Shown in pieces: positions 1-7,877 of a DNA stretch of 33,612 bases; positions within the stretch are counted from its first letter, which is position 1, and every line of letters starts with the position of its first letter. This stretch comes from Flavobacteriales bacterium. Lineage in GTDB: Bacteria > Bacteroidota > Bacteroidia > Flavobacteriales_D > Crocinitomicaceae. The notes beneath the pieces are model-generated. The model saw only the letters and a program-made list of their open reading frames with translations. It searched no databases and was not told where the DNA came from. The translations under genes were made by a program, and so were the position numbers. The DNA lies in contig JAKSBJ010000327.1 in NCBI GenBank assembly GCA_022361195.1, positions 1-33,612 of the forward strand. The letters are read 5' to 3'.

Positions 1-111
1 GTGCCATATCAGACTTCAATTTAAAGCAAATCACCTGCTTAATCTTTTTCATCGATTTGTTCATCTCGCTTTCAAAGAAATTATAATTTTCCCATAAATT
101 CGTTGAAACAT

Positions 112-519
112 TTAGAGATATCTGCACGGTTTTAAAGCCTCGCAATAAGCTCCTAGAAGCATATGAACATGTCCAATTCGAGCTCTGGTGTACGTGGTGT
201 ATTGGATATGATCCAAACTTTTTCTGATTGATGATTTTGCCGATTCATAATCACCGCCCATATAATAACTCATGGAGATCGCCGATTCTATTGCAAATAT
301 TGAATCAAAATGAATTTTTTCTGCCGTTTCCAAAGCCAGATTTAAATAGTGGAGATTACTGTCCATTGGCAACCCTATTTCGGAAATATCCAAATAGGTT
401 TCAATTTTTTCTCGATCACTTTCAGACTTTAATCTCTCTTTTAGTTCTTCAAAGTTCAGTTCTTGCGAAAAGATTGAAAAAGGGAGGAGTAGAAGATAAA
501 GAATAATGGGCTTTTTCAT
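112..519 (-). CDS. TPR-type exported protein, N-terminal part, probably frameshifted
   Basis: The start chosen is the ATG at 519, which opens a lysine-plus-hydrophobic signal peptide (MKKPIILYLLLLPFSIFSQ); an earlier ATG at 579 adds 20 residues that would spoil it. The 135-residue product is helical, with two TPR-like hairpins (NLHYLNLALETAEKI and YESAKSSIRKSLDHI). It resembles the start of the periplasmic TPR sensors of Bacteroidota that precede a histidine kinase or a LuxR-type output. The frame stops at 112 in the middle of what looks like a third TPR. Another frame continues without a stop to base 1, and adding one base in the four-T run at 130-133 joins the two as EALKTVQISLNV. The gene therefore probably continues past the left edge and carries a frameshift. 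No output domain is visible, so the function is open. Confidence 0.6.
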   Translation of the reverse strand: MKKPIILYLLLLPFSIFSQELNFEELKERLKSESDREKIETYLDISEIGLPMDSNLHYLNLALETAEKIHFDSIFAIESAISMSYYMGGDYESAKSSIRKSLDHIQYTTYTRARIGHVHMLLGAYCEALKPCRYL

Positions 520-732
520 TGACCAACTAGTTTGTACTTTCTTTTCGACGATTGTTAATCTCTTTACGTTCAGGAACAAAACTGCAAGAATACAAAGTTC
601 TGGTTTATTGTTAATTCTTATCTATGATTTTATACCTAAAAGCATCACATCCAATGCCCATTTAAGGTTTTTTTATCAAAAAAATAGATAACTTAGTTGG
701 GTATCTATTCAAAACCTTCCGTCCTAACCCAA

Positions 733-960
733 ATGAAAAAGGTCATTATAATTGTTGCCATTGTACTTGCTGCATTGATCGTGCTTCCAATTTTAATTGG
801 TCTTACAATTCCTCTATTTATTTTCCTTTTTCCAATTGCTGCCATTCGGGAAAAGCGGTTCAAAAAAGAGCAAAAGGAACATTTAGAAGAAAAAAGATTC
901 ATTTATTACAGTGATCAAAAAAAGGTCAGCGATTTACCAAAAGAAAGGGTAAACGCCTGA
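733..960 (+). CDS. Small membrane protein, unknown function
   Basis: A 75-residue product starts at the ATG at 733 (MKKVIIIVAIVLAALIVLP); the longer reading from 697 adds a polar leader that would precede the membrane segment. Residues about 3-37 are almost wholly hydrophobic and could form one long or two short membrane helices. A basic and acidic cytoplasmic tail follows (REKRFKKEQKEHLEEKRF). I recognise no family. The gene stands alone, divergent from the TPR gene and about 175 bases before the sigma factor. It could be a chance ORF, but the clean lysine-rich start, the membrane segment and the absence of a better reading favour a real small gene. Confidence 0.5.
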   Translation: MKKVIIIVAIVLAALIVLPILIGLTIPLFIFLFPIAAIREKRFKKEQKEHLEEKRFIYYSDQKKVSDLPKERVNA

Positions 961-1014
961 TTTCCGAAAGGTGATTAGTTCCTTTTTCCAACTTAAATAA
1001 AAAACATTCAAGCA

Positions 1015-1026
1015 ATTCTTAAGAAT
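1015..1026. promoter_or_regulatory. Perfect 12-bp palindrome upstream of the sigma factor
   Basis: ATTCTTAAGAAT is a perfect palindrome in the 176-base spacer before the ECF sigma gene, about 110 bases ahead of its ATG and 65 bases ahead of the candidate promoter. It could be an operator, but in AT-rich DNA a chance palindrome is possible. Confidence 0.2.
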
Positions 1027-1079
1027 GTCCATTCCACCCTCAAAATTGACCGAACAGATAAAAGGTATTTAAAAGACTG

Positions 1080-1107
1080 TTGAAGTTGAATTATTCAGCT
1101 ATCTTTT
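1080..1107 (+). promoter_or_regulatory. Candidate Bacteroidota promoter for the sigma factor operon
   Basis: TTG at 1080-1082, then 17 bases, then TATCTTTT at 1100-1107. This fits the TTG / TAnnTTTG layout of Bacteroidota housekeeping promoters with one mismatch (final G to T). The predicted start site falls about 20-25 bases before the ATG at 1137. Confidence 0.33.
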
Positions 1108-1136
1108 ATCCTTAAAATAAAGAAAGTCAACCCTTA

Positions 1137-1934
1137 ATGAATCAGGAAATATTAAATCGGGAATTTGAAACATTTCAAGCCCAACTAAAATCCTTTGTGC
1201 TAAGAATGACCTGTAGTGTACAGGATAGTGAAGATATTGTTCAGGAAACTTACATTAAAGCACAAGCGAAACTGGATACATTTGAAGAACGTTCTACCTT
1301 AAAAACCTGGGTTTTTAGTATTGCCAGTAATCTTGCCAAAGATCTTTTGAGAAGCAAGCAACGTTGGCCCGAAAATGTAACGGATATCTGCAAAGAAGCT
1401 GCCATGAGTAATCAAGCCTTTTTTCAGGAAGCAATGACCATTCGACACACATCGCCTCAAGGCAAGTTTGAAATTAAAGAACACATTGCCTTTTGTCTGA
1501 ATTGTGTATCACGTAGCCTTCCGTTAGAACAGCAACTGACACTATTTCTTAAAGAAATTTACTCTTTCAAAATTCAGGAAATTGCAGAGATCATGGATCA
1601 ATCAGATGCTATGATTAAATATCATTTACATACTGGGCGAAGTAAAATGATGGAAGTATTTGACCGTCGCTGTTCGCTCATTAATAAAGAAGGAGTTTGT
1701 CATCAATGCACCGAGCTTAACGGTATTTTTAATCCCGATCAGGATGCGCAGGAAGAAGCCGTTAAAATAAAAATGGTAAAAGATGCTGAAAAAGGAGATA
1801 AAGAGCATTTATTTGATTTAAGATTGACCGTAATGAAAGAAATTGACCCTTTTTTATCGGACGCTGCAGAACTACAACTCCATCATTTAGAACACAATAG
1901 AGGAGTGATGGAAAAATATTTTGAAAAAAAATGA
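1137..1934 (+). CDS. ECF-type RNA polymerase sigma factor with cysteine-bearing C-terminal extension
   Basis: The 265-residue product has sigma region 2 at about residues 10-75 (DSEDIVQETYIKAQ and TLKTWVFSIASNLAKDLLR, the usual -10-binding and core-binding helices) and a region 4 helix-turn-helix at about 125-172 (LPLEQQLTLFLKEIY, IQEIAEIMDQSDAMIKYHLH). Typical ECF factors end near here at 170-200 residues. This one continues about 90 residues with a C188-H-Q-C191 motif and a charged helical tail containing HHLEH. A second CxxC pair lies at C120/C123, just before region 4, so the four cysteines could form a metal or redox site. No anti-sigma factor gene is adjacent. The next gene starts within the stop codon or 56 bases after it, depending on the start, so the sigma factor and the two following genes look like one operon. 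The sigma assignment is firm; the sensing role of the cysteines is inference. Confidence 0.9.
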   Translation: MNQEILNREFETFQAQLKSFVLRMTCSVQDSEDIVQETYIKAQAKLDTFEERSTLKTWVFSIASNLAKDLLRSKQRWPENVTDICKEAAMSNQAFFQEAMTIRHTSPQGKFEIKEHIAFCLNCVSRSLPLEQQLTLFLKEIYSFKIQEIAEIMDQSDAMIKYHLHTGRSKMMEVFDRRCSLINKEGVCHQCTELNGIFNPDQDAQEEAVKIKMVKDAEKGDKEHLFDLRLTVMKEIDPFLSDAAELQLHHLEHNRGVMEKYFEKK

Positions 1935-1990
1935 GTTTTTTCCTATCAAAAATTTCACCCCCAGCGTCTAAACTAAAAATCAATTTAAAA

Positions 1991-2500
1991 ATGAGAGTTT
2001 TATTCATTATTGTATCACTTATGACAACTATTTCTATTCATGCTCAGAACGGTAAAGCCAGTACTGTAAAAAATACTTTTAACCGTTCTACTGAAGTAAG
2101 CATTGACATCAATGCAGATGCATCTATTATTTGGGCTTTATTAACCAATGCTTCTGATTTTCCACGCTGGAATTCAACCATTACCTCATTAGAAGGTGAC
2201 ATTGCATTGGGTGAAAAGATTTTACTCAAATCCACATTGGATGAAAAACGAACTTTTAAACTCAAGGTAAAAGAATTTGAGGTTAATAAACGAATGGTTT
2301 GGGGAGACGGAAAAGGAAATCGCACCTACACTTTAACTGAAAAAGCAGATGGTACAGTAACTTTCTATATGCATGAAAAAATTGGTGGATTGATGTTTCC
2401 AATGTACGCCAAATACATTCCCCCATTTGATGAGGCATTTGAACAATTTGCTGCTGATTTAAAAAAGGAAGCCGAACTAATTGCTAACACTAAAAACTAA
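1991..2500 (+). CDS. Exported SRPBCC (START-like) family protein
   Basis: The start at 1991 gives a signal peptide (MRVLFIIVSLMTTISIHAQ) and a 169-residue product. An in-frame ATG at 1931 overlaps the sigma factor stop but adds 20 residues ahead of that peptide. After the signal, residues about 35-165 match the SRPBCC/polyketide cyclase pattern: the opening strand TEVSIDINADASIIWALLTN, then FPRWNSTI, a middle strand near RTFKLKVKEFEVNKRMVW, and the final long helix FDEAFEQFAADLKKEAELIA. Such domains bind hydrophobic ligands, and none can be named here. It is unusual for this family that the protein is exported. Its neighbours, the sigma factor and a small conserved protein, suggest it belongs to the same regulon. 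Confidence 0.75.
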   Translation: MRVLFIIVSLMTTISIHAQNGKASTVKNTFNRSTEVSIDINADASIIWALLTNASDFPRWNSTITSLEGDIALGEKILLKSTLDEKRTFKLKVKEFEVNKRMVWGDGKGNRTYTLTEKADGTVTFYMHEKIGGLMFPMYAKYIPPFDEAFEQFAADLKKEAELIANTKN

Positions 2501-2503
2501 ACA

Positions 2504-2905
2504 ATGGAAAAACGAACAAAAGACAATCCCTGGAAATTAAAAACACCTCCTTTAAGTTCAGATTACGAAATGTACGTCGACGAAAAAGACGGAGTAGAAA
2601 TTATTGTTTGTGTAGTTGGAAAAACCATCCTGCATTACGATTACCGATGCTTAGACGATTTACATCAGATGCTAAAGGATCATGGTGACTGGATGCTCCT
2701 GGGAAGTAAAGATGAAAAAGTAGATACCAAAGAAGGAACCGTGGAACATTGGGCACGCTCAGCTGACAATCCCATTGGTGGCTGGTATGGTCTTAAAAAG
2801 AACTTCCGTGGTAGGTTTGGGATGTACATTCCGCCTTTAATGGAAGCTTTAGGCCTCGCTGAGGTGGAACATAACAAACGAAATAATCGCATGAGGGCGA
2901 TATAA
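2504..2905 (+). CDS. Small conserved protein (DUF6855-like), unknown function
   Basis: The ATG at 2504 follows the SRPBCC stop by three bases, giving a 133-residue soluble protein without signal peptide or membrane segment. It is rich in Trp, Gly and Arg, with blocks such as DNPWKLKTPPL near the start, KTILHYDYRCLDDLHQMLK in the middle and GGWYGLKKNFRGRFGMYIPP towards the end. From memory this pattern is a conserved family listed as DUF6855; I could not confirm the number. It contains no catalytic motif I recognise. Its position suggests co-transcription with the sigma factor and the SRPBCC gene, and a terminator closes the operon directly after it. Confidence 0.72.
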   Translation: MEKRTKDNPWKLKTPPLSSDYEMYVDEKDGVEIIVCVVGKTILHYDYRCLDDLHQMLKDHGDWMLLGSKDEKVDTKEGTVEHWARSADNPIGGWYGLKKNFRGRFGMYIPPLMEALGLAEVEHNKRNNRMRAI

Positions 2906-2918
2906 GCAGTTTTATAAG

Positions 2919-2949
2919 AAAAAGGGAGCTTTATGAGCTCCCTTTTTTT
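2919..2949. terminator. Intrinsic terminator, probably bidirectional
   Basis: AAAGGGAGCT at 2921-2930 pairs fully with AGCTCCCTTT at 2936-2945 around a five-base loop, followed by T to 2949. The other strand has a T-rich tail too. It lies between two converging genes and can serve both. Confidence 0.85.
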
Positions 2950-2988
2950 GATTATTAGTATTCTTGAATTGAGACAAAAGTCCTACAA

Positions 2989-3675
2989 TCACTTCACCAT
3001 CACCCCAAAGTAGATGTATCGCCATCCTTTTGGAGTTAGTGGATTAAAAGCTTTATCAACTCCCCCTAAAAAAGAACGTTGTTTCTCTGAGCGGCCAAAG
3101 AGAGCCGAAAAGCCAAAAGCCTCCGTTTTAGCTGATGAGAAATTCGATTGCCAATCCTGTAAATCTTGACGGGTAATGTAACGCCAACGCTCACCCCATC
3201 CCACAAATTTCTTTCTTAAATAACGATGGAATCGACTTCCGAGAGCATTTTCTGCAAACAAAAAGGCTCCACCTTTTTTCAATACTCTATTAATCTCCTT
3301 GATAGCTTCGTCCTGATCTTCTTTATTTCCTAAAGCACCAATTACTGATTTGAAAACAACCACATCAAAACTTCCGTCTTCAAAGTCGATGTTCCGCATA
3401 TCAATTTGCTTGTAGCTGATTTGATCTGAAACACCTTTTTCGGCATGCATCTTTTTGGTAGAATCCGGGAATTCGTTGTAATCTGAACAAACAACCTCAC
3501 ATCCCTTTTGAGCAAAGTAATAGCTTAAGCCACCTTCTCGCTCGCCGAGTGCCAAAACTCTCATTCCGGCCTTAATTTCAAAATGCTTATCCCAGAAAGA
3601 AAGAGCTCGCTTCCAGTTTTTAATATCCCATTGGATAATGTAAGCTAGTTCTTCTGCTGACAGCTTATTTTGCAT
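2989..3675 (-). CDS. Class I SAM-dependent methyltransferase
   Basis: The start at 3675 ([15 protein letters not shown]) overlaps the end of rny by 11 bases and gives 228 residues; the ATG at 3696 is also possible. Motif I is [19 protein letters not shown] at about residues 37-56, followed by the acidic end of strand 2 (VVCSDYNEF), the motif at [20 protein letters not shown] and [13 protein letters not shown] (post-I), all as in Methyltransf_11/25 enzymes. Motif I reads LGEREGG rather than the common DxGxGxG, which the fold tolerates. The C-terminal third ([15 protein letters not shown]) resembles the ends of enzymes acting on small molecules or lipids. The substrate is unknown. Translational coupling to rny is likely, but no functional tie to RNase Y is evident. 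Confidence 0.8.
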   Translation of the reverse strand: MQNKLSAEELAYIIQWDIKNWKRALSFWDKHFEIKAGMRVLALGEREGGLSYYFAQKGCEVVCSDYNEFPDSTKKMHAEKGVSDQISYKQIDMRNIDFEDGSFDVVVFKSVIGALGNKEDQDEAIKEINRVLKKGGAFLFAENALGSRFHRYLRKKFVGWGERWRYITRQDLQDWQSNFSSAKTEAFGFSALFGRSEKQRSFLGGVDKAFNPLTPKGWRYIYFGVMVK

Positions 3676-5206
3676 AATGAACGGCTCGCTTTTCACGAAT
3701 CACGGTTACTTTCACCTGACCCGGATAAGTCATTTCATTTTGGATTTTTTGAGAAATAATGAATGACAATTCATCAGCTCGCTGATCGTTTACCTTTTCA
3801 GCCTCTACCATTACTCTCAACTCACGTCCAGCCTGAATAGCGTAAGATTTAACAACACCATCAAAACCAAGAGGTACACTCTCCAATTCTTTAATTCGTT
3901 TAATGTACGACTCTGCAATTTCACGTCGTGCTCCCGGACGTGCACCTGAGATAGCATCACAAACCTGAACAATTGGTGAAATCAATGTAGTCATTTCAAT
4001 TTCGTCATGGTGAGCACCAATAGCGTTGCAAACATCCGCCTTTTCTTTATACTTCTCGGCCATTTTCATACCGAGGATTGCGTGTGGCAATTCCGGCTCA
4101 TCATCTGGCACTTTTCCAATATCATGTAATAATCCTGCACGCTTGGCTAACTTCACATTTAAGCCAAGTTCAGAAGCCATGATAGCACAAAGATTCGCTA
4201 CCTCTCGCGAGTGCTGTAATAAGTTTTGTCCGTAAGACGAACGGTATTTCATTCGACCTACCATTCTCATCAACTCAGGATGCAATCCGTGAATTCCCAG
4301 GTCGATACAAGTTCTCTTTCCAGTTTCAATAATCTCCTCATTCAGCGACTTTCTAGTCTTCGCCACAACTTCCTCAATTCGAGCCGGGTGAATTCTACCG
4401 TCTGAAACCAATTGGTGCAAGGATAATCGAGCAATCTCTCTTCTTACAGCATCAAAACACGAAAGAATAATCGCCTCTGGTGTATCATCTACAATAATTT
4501 CAACTCCTGTAGCAGCTTCTAATGCACGAATGTTTCGTCCTTCACGACCAATGATCCGTCCCTTCATCTCATCGCTCTCAATGTTGAAAACAGAAACAGA
4601 GTTCTCAATAGCTTGCTCAGTAGCAACTCTCTGAATGGATTGAACCACAATTTTCTTTGCTTCTTGACTGGCATTAATTTTTGCCTCATCAACAATCTCT
4701 TTAATTGACGCCATCGCATCAGTACGTGCTTCGTCTTTCAAAGCGGCCATCAAAGTTTCTTTGGCTTCATCTACCGAATAGCCAGAGATCTTTGACAACT
4801 CATTTACTTGCTTTTGATGGATTTTTTCAATCTCTTTTTTCTTGCTTTCAATTACCGAAATCTGATCATCTAAATCACGTCGCATGTTTTCAACCTGCTT
4901 ATTTTTTCGGTTAGCATCTTCGATTTTATGATTGAGATTTTTCTCTTTGTTCTTGATTTTATCTTCTTGACTTTGGAGGCTTCTTTCACGATTTCGCACC
5001 GCTTTTTCATGCTCATCCTTTAATTGTAAAAATTTCTCCTTAGCCTGAATGATTTTGTCCTTTTTAAGTGCTTCTCCCTCTGCCTCAGCTTCTTTTAACA
5101 TACTCGCTGTTTTAGATTTGAGAACACTTTTTTGAAGTAAGAACATCACTACCAAACCAGCAGCTAATCCTATTCCTCCTCCAACTAATACATCAACTAT
5201 ATTCAT
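3665..5206 (-). CDS. rny: Ribonuclease Y
   Basis: RNase Y is a membrane-anchored endoribonuclease that begins mRNA decay. All its parts are visible in the 513 residues: an N-terminal membrane helix at about 4-25, a long charged coiled coil at about 30-195, a KH RNA-binding domain with the [12 protein letters not shown] loop at about 216-227, and an HD domain with H361-D362 in LLHDIGK and a further GAHHDEIE motif near 400. The length fits the family (about 510-520). The start at 5206 puts the membrane helix directly at the N terminus. It lies downstream of zapA across a structured 100-base spacer that may be a small RNA, and overlaps the methyltransferase gene at its 3' end. Identification is secure. 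Confidence 0.97.
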   Translation of the reverse strand: MNIVDVLVGGGIGLAAGLVVMFLLQKSVLKSKTASMLKEAEAEGEALKKDKIIQAKEKFLQLKDEHEKAVRNRERSLQSQEDKIKNKEKNLNHKIEDANRKNKQVENMRRDLDDQISVIESKKKEIEKIHQKQVNELSKISGYSVDEAKETLMAALKDEARTDAMASIKEIVDEAKINASQEAKKIVVQSIQRVATEQAIENSVSVFNIESDEMKGRIIGREGRNIRALEAATGVEIIVDDTPEAIILSCFDAVRREIARLSLHQLVSDGRIHPARIEEVVAKTRKSLNEEIIETGKRTCIDLGIHGLHPELMRMVGRMKYRSSYGQNLLQHSREVANLCAIMASELGLNVKLAKRAGLLHDIGKVPDDEPELPHAILGMKMAEKYKEKADVCNAIGAHHDEIEMTTLISPIVQVCDAISGARPGARREIAESYIKRIKELESVPLGFDGVVKSYAIQAGRELRVMVEAEKVNDQRADELSFIISQKIQNEMTYPGQVKVTVIREKRAVHYAK

Positions 5207-5306
5207 AAAACTTTTTTATTCTCCTGCCACCTACTATTCATTGCAAAACACAACAATAGTACTTATTGGGTGACGGGAAATTATTAAAAAAATATCGCCG
5301 GGAAAT
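5207..5306 (-). ncRNA. ssrS: Candidate 6S-type structured RNA between zapA and rny
   Basis: On the minus strand the spacer folds into a rod. TCCCGTCACC (5278-5269) pairs with GGTGGCAGGA (5231-5222) with one mismatch and one G-T pair, then TACTATT pairs perfectly with AATAGTA, ending in a small TTG/CAA hairpin. U-rich and A-rich flanks could extend the base of the stem. The position just downstream of zapA is where 6S RNA genes sit in many bacteria, and I believe Flavobacteriia have a 6S-Flavo RNA between zapA and rny. The core is only about 65 bases and the bulge is one-sided, so it is shorter and simpler than a classical 6S RNA. Exact ends cannot be read from the sequence; the given span is the whole spacer. 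An mRNA leader structure for rny is the alternative. Confidence 0.5.
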
Positions 5307-5600
5307 TTATATTGCGGCGTCTATTTTCTGGATAATTGTTTTCAAGTCTTCATCAAAGACAGGTGTAGCCGGAGCCGTTTTTGCTCCTCCAGAACCGCCT
5401 TCAGGAGTTTGAAGTGCTATTTGTAAAGTTGTCATTGCAAGTAAATCCTGCATATCCTTTACGGCATAGCTTTCCTGAAGTTTTTTAATGTGCGAATTGA
5501 TTCGGTTAGCAGCTTTTTTAATAGCCTCTTCCTCCTCCTTTTTTATCGTTAAAGGATAAGTCCTTCCAGCAATTACTATTTTAAGAGATATCTTATCCAT
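5307..5600 (-). CDS. zapA: Cell division protein ZapA
   Basis: ZapA binds FtsZ and promotes bundling of the division ring. The 97-residue product opens with the family strand pattern KISLKIVIAGRTYPLTI, followed by EEEEAIKKAANRINSHI and then the long helix LQESYAVKDMQDLLAMTTLQIALQ, which forms the dimer and tetramer coiled coil. Length is normal for ZapA (about 95-110). A glycine-, alanine- and proline-rich linker precedes the C-terminal helix, which is less conserved. It begins six bases after a coiled-coil gene on the same strand, an arrangement usual in Bacteroidota. Confidence 0.93.
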   Translation of the reverse strand: MDKISLKIVIAGRTYPLTIKKEEEEAIKKAANRINSHIKKLQESYAVKDMQDLLAMTTLQIALQTPEGGSGGAKTAPATPVFDEDLKTIIQKIDAAI

Positions 5601-5606
5601 TTATTT

Positions 5607-5903
5607 CTACACCTTTAGTAATGAAATACAATTATCAATTTCCTTTACCAAATCATTAATTCTGGCTTTTAGCTCTTCGTTATCTGCTTTCCCCTCATCC
5701 TTTTTAGCGGAAATTTGTTGTTTGTATTCTTCATTCTCACGTTTCACCTCAGCCAACAAATTTTCCCGCTCACTCAGTTGTCTTTTCAAATCATTAATTT
5801 CTGTTTCTTTTTGGTCACTAGAAGCCTTTGCTTCTTTAATTCCTGAAAGAAGTTGATCAACCTTTTGATCCAGTTCCGTAATTAATTGTTTGGTTTCAGA
5901 CAT
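5607..5903 (-). CDS. ZapB-like coiled-coil protein, probable cell division factor
   Basis: This 98-residue protein is almost entirely predicted coiled coil, rich in Glu, Lys, Gln and Leu (for example EINDLKRQLSERENLLAEVK). It has no signal peptide, membrane segment or catalytic motif. Its size and its place six bases before zapA suggest a partner of ZapA at the division ring, as ZapB is in Escherichia coli. Sequence alone cannot prove homology to ZapB, because coiled coils match many unrelated proteins. It is the first gene of the minus-strand set zapB-like, zapA, RNA, rny, methyltransferase. Confidence 0.75.
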   Translation of the reverse strand: MSETKQLITELDQKVDQLLSGIKEAKASSDQKETEINDLKRQLSERENLLAEVKRENEEYKQQISAKKDEGKADNEELKARINDLVKEIDNCISLLKV

Positions 5904-6022
5904 CTTATTGTTCAGCCAGAATAATCAATGCACAAATTTAAGATTCCGAACAGCATTTTCAAAGTAAACCGAAACGAATTATCAAAAGCTTTCTATTAAT
6001 AAGAAATGGTATCGCTTTCTTT

Positions 6023-6048
6023 TTGGGTGTTTTGCGGCATTAATTTTG
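6023..6048 (+). promoter_or_regulatory. Candidate promoter of the M23 peptidase gene
   Basis: A perfect TAnnTTTG box (TAATTTTG, 6041-6048) stands 30 bases before the ATG at 6079. A TTG at 6023-6025 lies 15 bases upstream, slightly closer than the usual 17 or more. It sits in the 175-base spacer between divergent operons. Confidence 0.4.
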
Positions 6049-6078
6049 TTTAAAATCCCATAATCACTTATTTCATCA

Positions 6079-7833
6079 ATGAAAGTATTCATCCTTTTTA
6101 TCCTTTTAATTCTGCCGTTTTACGGTAAGTTACAACCTTATCAAAGTAAGGCCATTGATTATGAAGGAATCGATCTTCACCCTCCTATGGCCATTGATTT
6201 AATTTTGGCTGGAAACTTTGGTGAAATGCGATCGAACCATTTTCACACGGGATTAGATATAAAAACCAAAGGAGTTGAAGGACAAAAAATATATGCCATT
6301 GAAGAAGGATACATTTCTCGGATACGAGTTTCTCCCTGGGGATATGGAAATGCCATTTACATCGATCACCCTAATGGGCTAACAAGTTTATATGCGCATT
6401 TACGTGATTTCCCTCCTCATGTTGATTCTTTGTTCAGAGCCCATCATAAAAAAAGTGAATCGTACGTGTTGGATGAAATTGTTTTGGAAGATTCATTCTA
6501 CGTAAAAAAAGGGGAGTTTATAGCCTATTCTGGAAATTCCGGTAGTTCATCGGCTCCACATTTACATTTCGAAATTCGAGAGACAGAAACGGAACATGCA
6601 TTGAATCCACTTTTGTTCAGCTGTTACCAAAAACGTATTAAAGACAGTACAAAACCAAGAGTATCCGGAATTAAAATTTATGCCGTTTCTAAAAATGGTT
6701 ATATGATTCCGGGAAAATCAAAATATTACAGTTGTGTATTACAAGGCGACAAATGGGTAGTGAACGGTAACAAACCTATTGATGTAAGTGAGCTTGTGAC
6801 TAAAAATTCCTATTTGGCTTTTGGTTTTCATGTTACTGACAAGCTTGATGGAGCAGGCAATATTTGCGGGGTTTATCATACTGAGCTTTATCGGGAAGAC
6901 AAAAAGATGCATGAGCAAAAAATGGAGTACATCAATTTTGATTACAACCGTTTTTTAAATTCACATCAGGATTATTACGAATTCAAAAAGAAAAAACGAA
7001 ATGTCCACAAAAACTTTGTCACCGTTGTCAATCCACTCAATATTTACCCTCAAAAAGATGGAATCATAGAATGGGAAAACTGTGCTGGCAATTATTCTTA
7101 CAAAGCAAAAGATGTTCATGGAAATTTACGGACTGTTGAATTCTCTCTAGCTCAACCAAGTGGAAGCTATGCTAAAAACCCTTTAGATGAAGTTGGAAAG
7201 TATTATTTCCCTGATTCAATTAATACCGTTTTACACGAAAACTTTCAGCTATTGATGGAAAGCGGAACATTTTATGAGCCTTTACAGAAAAACTTTAGAA
7301 TCGATACCCAATCTACCTACCTCAGCTCAAAGTTTGAATTTTCGGAGTATGTTATTCCAGTTCAGCAGCACTTTGATGTACGAATTAAAGTTCCGACCAA
7401 ACATCAAAAACTGCCACCTTACAAATTTGGAATTGGTGTAATCTCAGATAAAGGTTATCTCTCATTCCTGGGAGGGAATTATGTTGATGGATGGGTTGAA
7501 ACTACCTCTCGTAGTTTTGGAACTTTTGTTCTTTTATCCGACACTATTGCTCCTGTAATTAAGCCACTTGATTTTAACGAAGGAAAAGTGGTGAGCAAAT
7601 ACAATAATCTTCAGTTACAAATCAACGATAACCTCGCTGGTTTAAAAAGTTATAAAGCCTACCTAAATGGTGAATGGGTATTAATGATCTACAATCGACG
7701 AAAAAAGAGATACATTATTCCATTTGACCAATACAGTAAACCTCACCTGCTAAAAGGCAAAAACAACATTAAAATTGTTGCTGTTGACCGTTTAGGGAAT
7801 AAAAAACAAGCTGAGTATACAATTGTTTACTGA
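6079..7833 (+). CDS. Exported M23 family metallopeptidase (LytM-type murein endopeptidase)
   Basis: Signal peptide MKVFILFILLILPFYG, then an M23 domain at about residues 45-180. The zinc ligands are H56 and D60 in HFHTGLD and H163 in HLHFE; H107 in YAHL is the other conserved active-site histidine. All catalytic positions are present, so the enzyme should cleave peptide cross-links of peptidoglycan in the periplasm. About 400 further residues follow, ending in an Ig-like domain that begins near DTIAPVIKPLDF. That long C-terminal part is typical of a Bacteroidota subgroup of M23 proteins; its role is unknown. The start at 6079 is directly in front of the signal peptide and 30 bases after a good promoter box. 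Confidence 0.92.
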   Translation: MKVFILFILLILPFYGKLQPYQSKAIDYEGIDLHPPMAIDLILAGNFGEMRSNHFHTGLDIKTKGVEGQKIYAIEEGYISRIRVSPWGYGNAIYIDHPNGLTSLYAHLRDFPPHVDSLFRAHHKKSESYVLDEIVLEDSFYVKKGEFIAYSGNSGSSSAPHLHFEIRETETEHALNPLLFSCYQKRIKDSTKPRVSGIKIYAVSKNGYMIPGKSKYYSCVLQGDKWVVNGNKPIDVSELVTKNSYLAFGFHVTDKLDGAGNICGVYHTELYREDKKMHEQKMEYINFDYNRFLNSHQDYYEFKKKKRNVHKNFVTVVNPLNIYPQKDGIIEWENCAGNYSYKAKDVHGNLRTVEFSLAQPSGSYAKNPLDEVGKYYFPDSINTVLHENFQLLMESGTFYEPLQKNFRIDTQSTYLSSKFEFSEYVIPVQQHFDVRIKVPTKHQKLPPYKFGIGVISDKGYLSFLGGNYVDGWVETTSRSFGTFVLLSDTIAPVIKPLDFNEGKVVSKYNNLQLQINDNLAGLKSYKAYLNGEWVLMIYNRRKKRYIIPFDQYSKPHLLKGKNNIKIVAVDRLGNKKQAEYTIVY

Positions 7834-7851
7834 TTTTAAATCCGAAGCCCT

Positions 7852-7859
7852 TATCTTTG
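7852..7859 (+). promoter_or_regulatory. TAnnTTTG box upstream of the Ig-like protein gene
   Basis: TATCTTTG matches the Bacteroidota -7 consensus and lies 18 bases before the ATG at 7878. No TTG was found at suitable distance, so this is a weak call. Confidence 0.28.
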
Positions 7860-7877
7860 AATGCAATACCACAAAAG

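Noticed and set aside
228..691. Two plus-strand ORFs opposite and ahead of the TPR gene
   Set aside because: They lie antisense to the signal peptide and TPR helices or in its leader and show no domain, signal peptide or conserved composition.
1931..1990. Use of the ATG at 1931 as start of the SRPBCC gene
   Set aside because: It would put 20 polar residues before a typical signal peptide; the ATG at 1991 fits better, though the overlap with the sigma stop keeps it possible.
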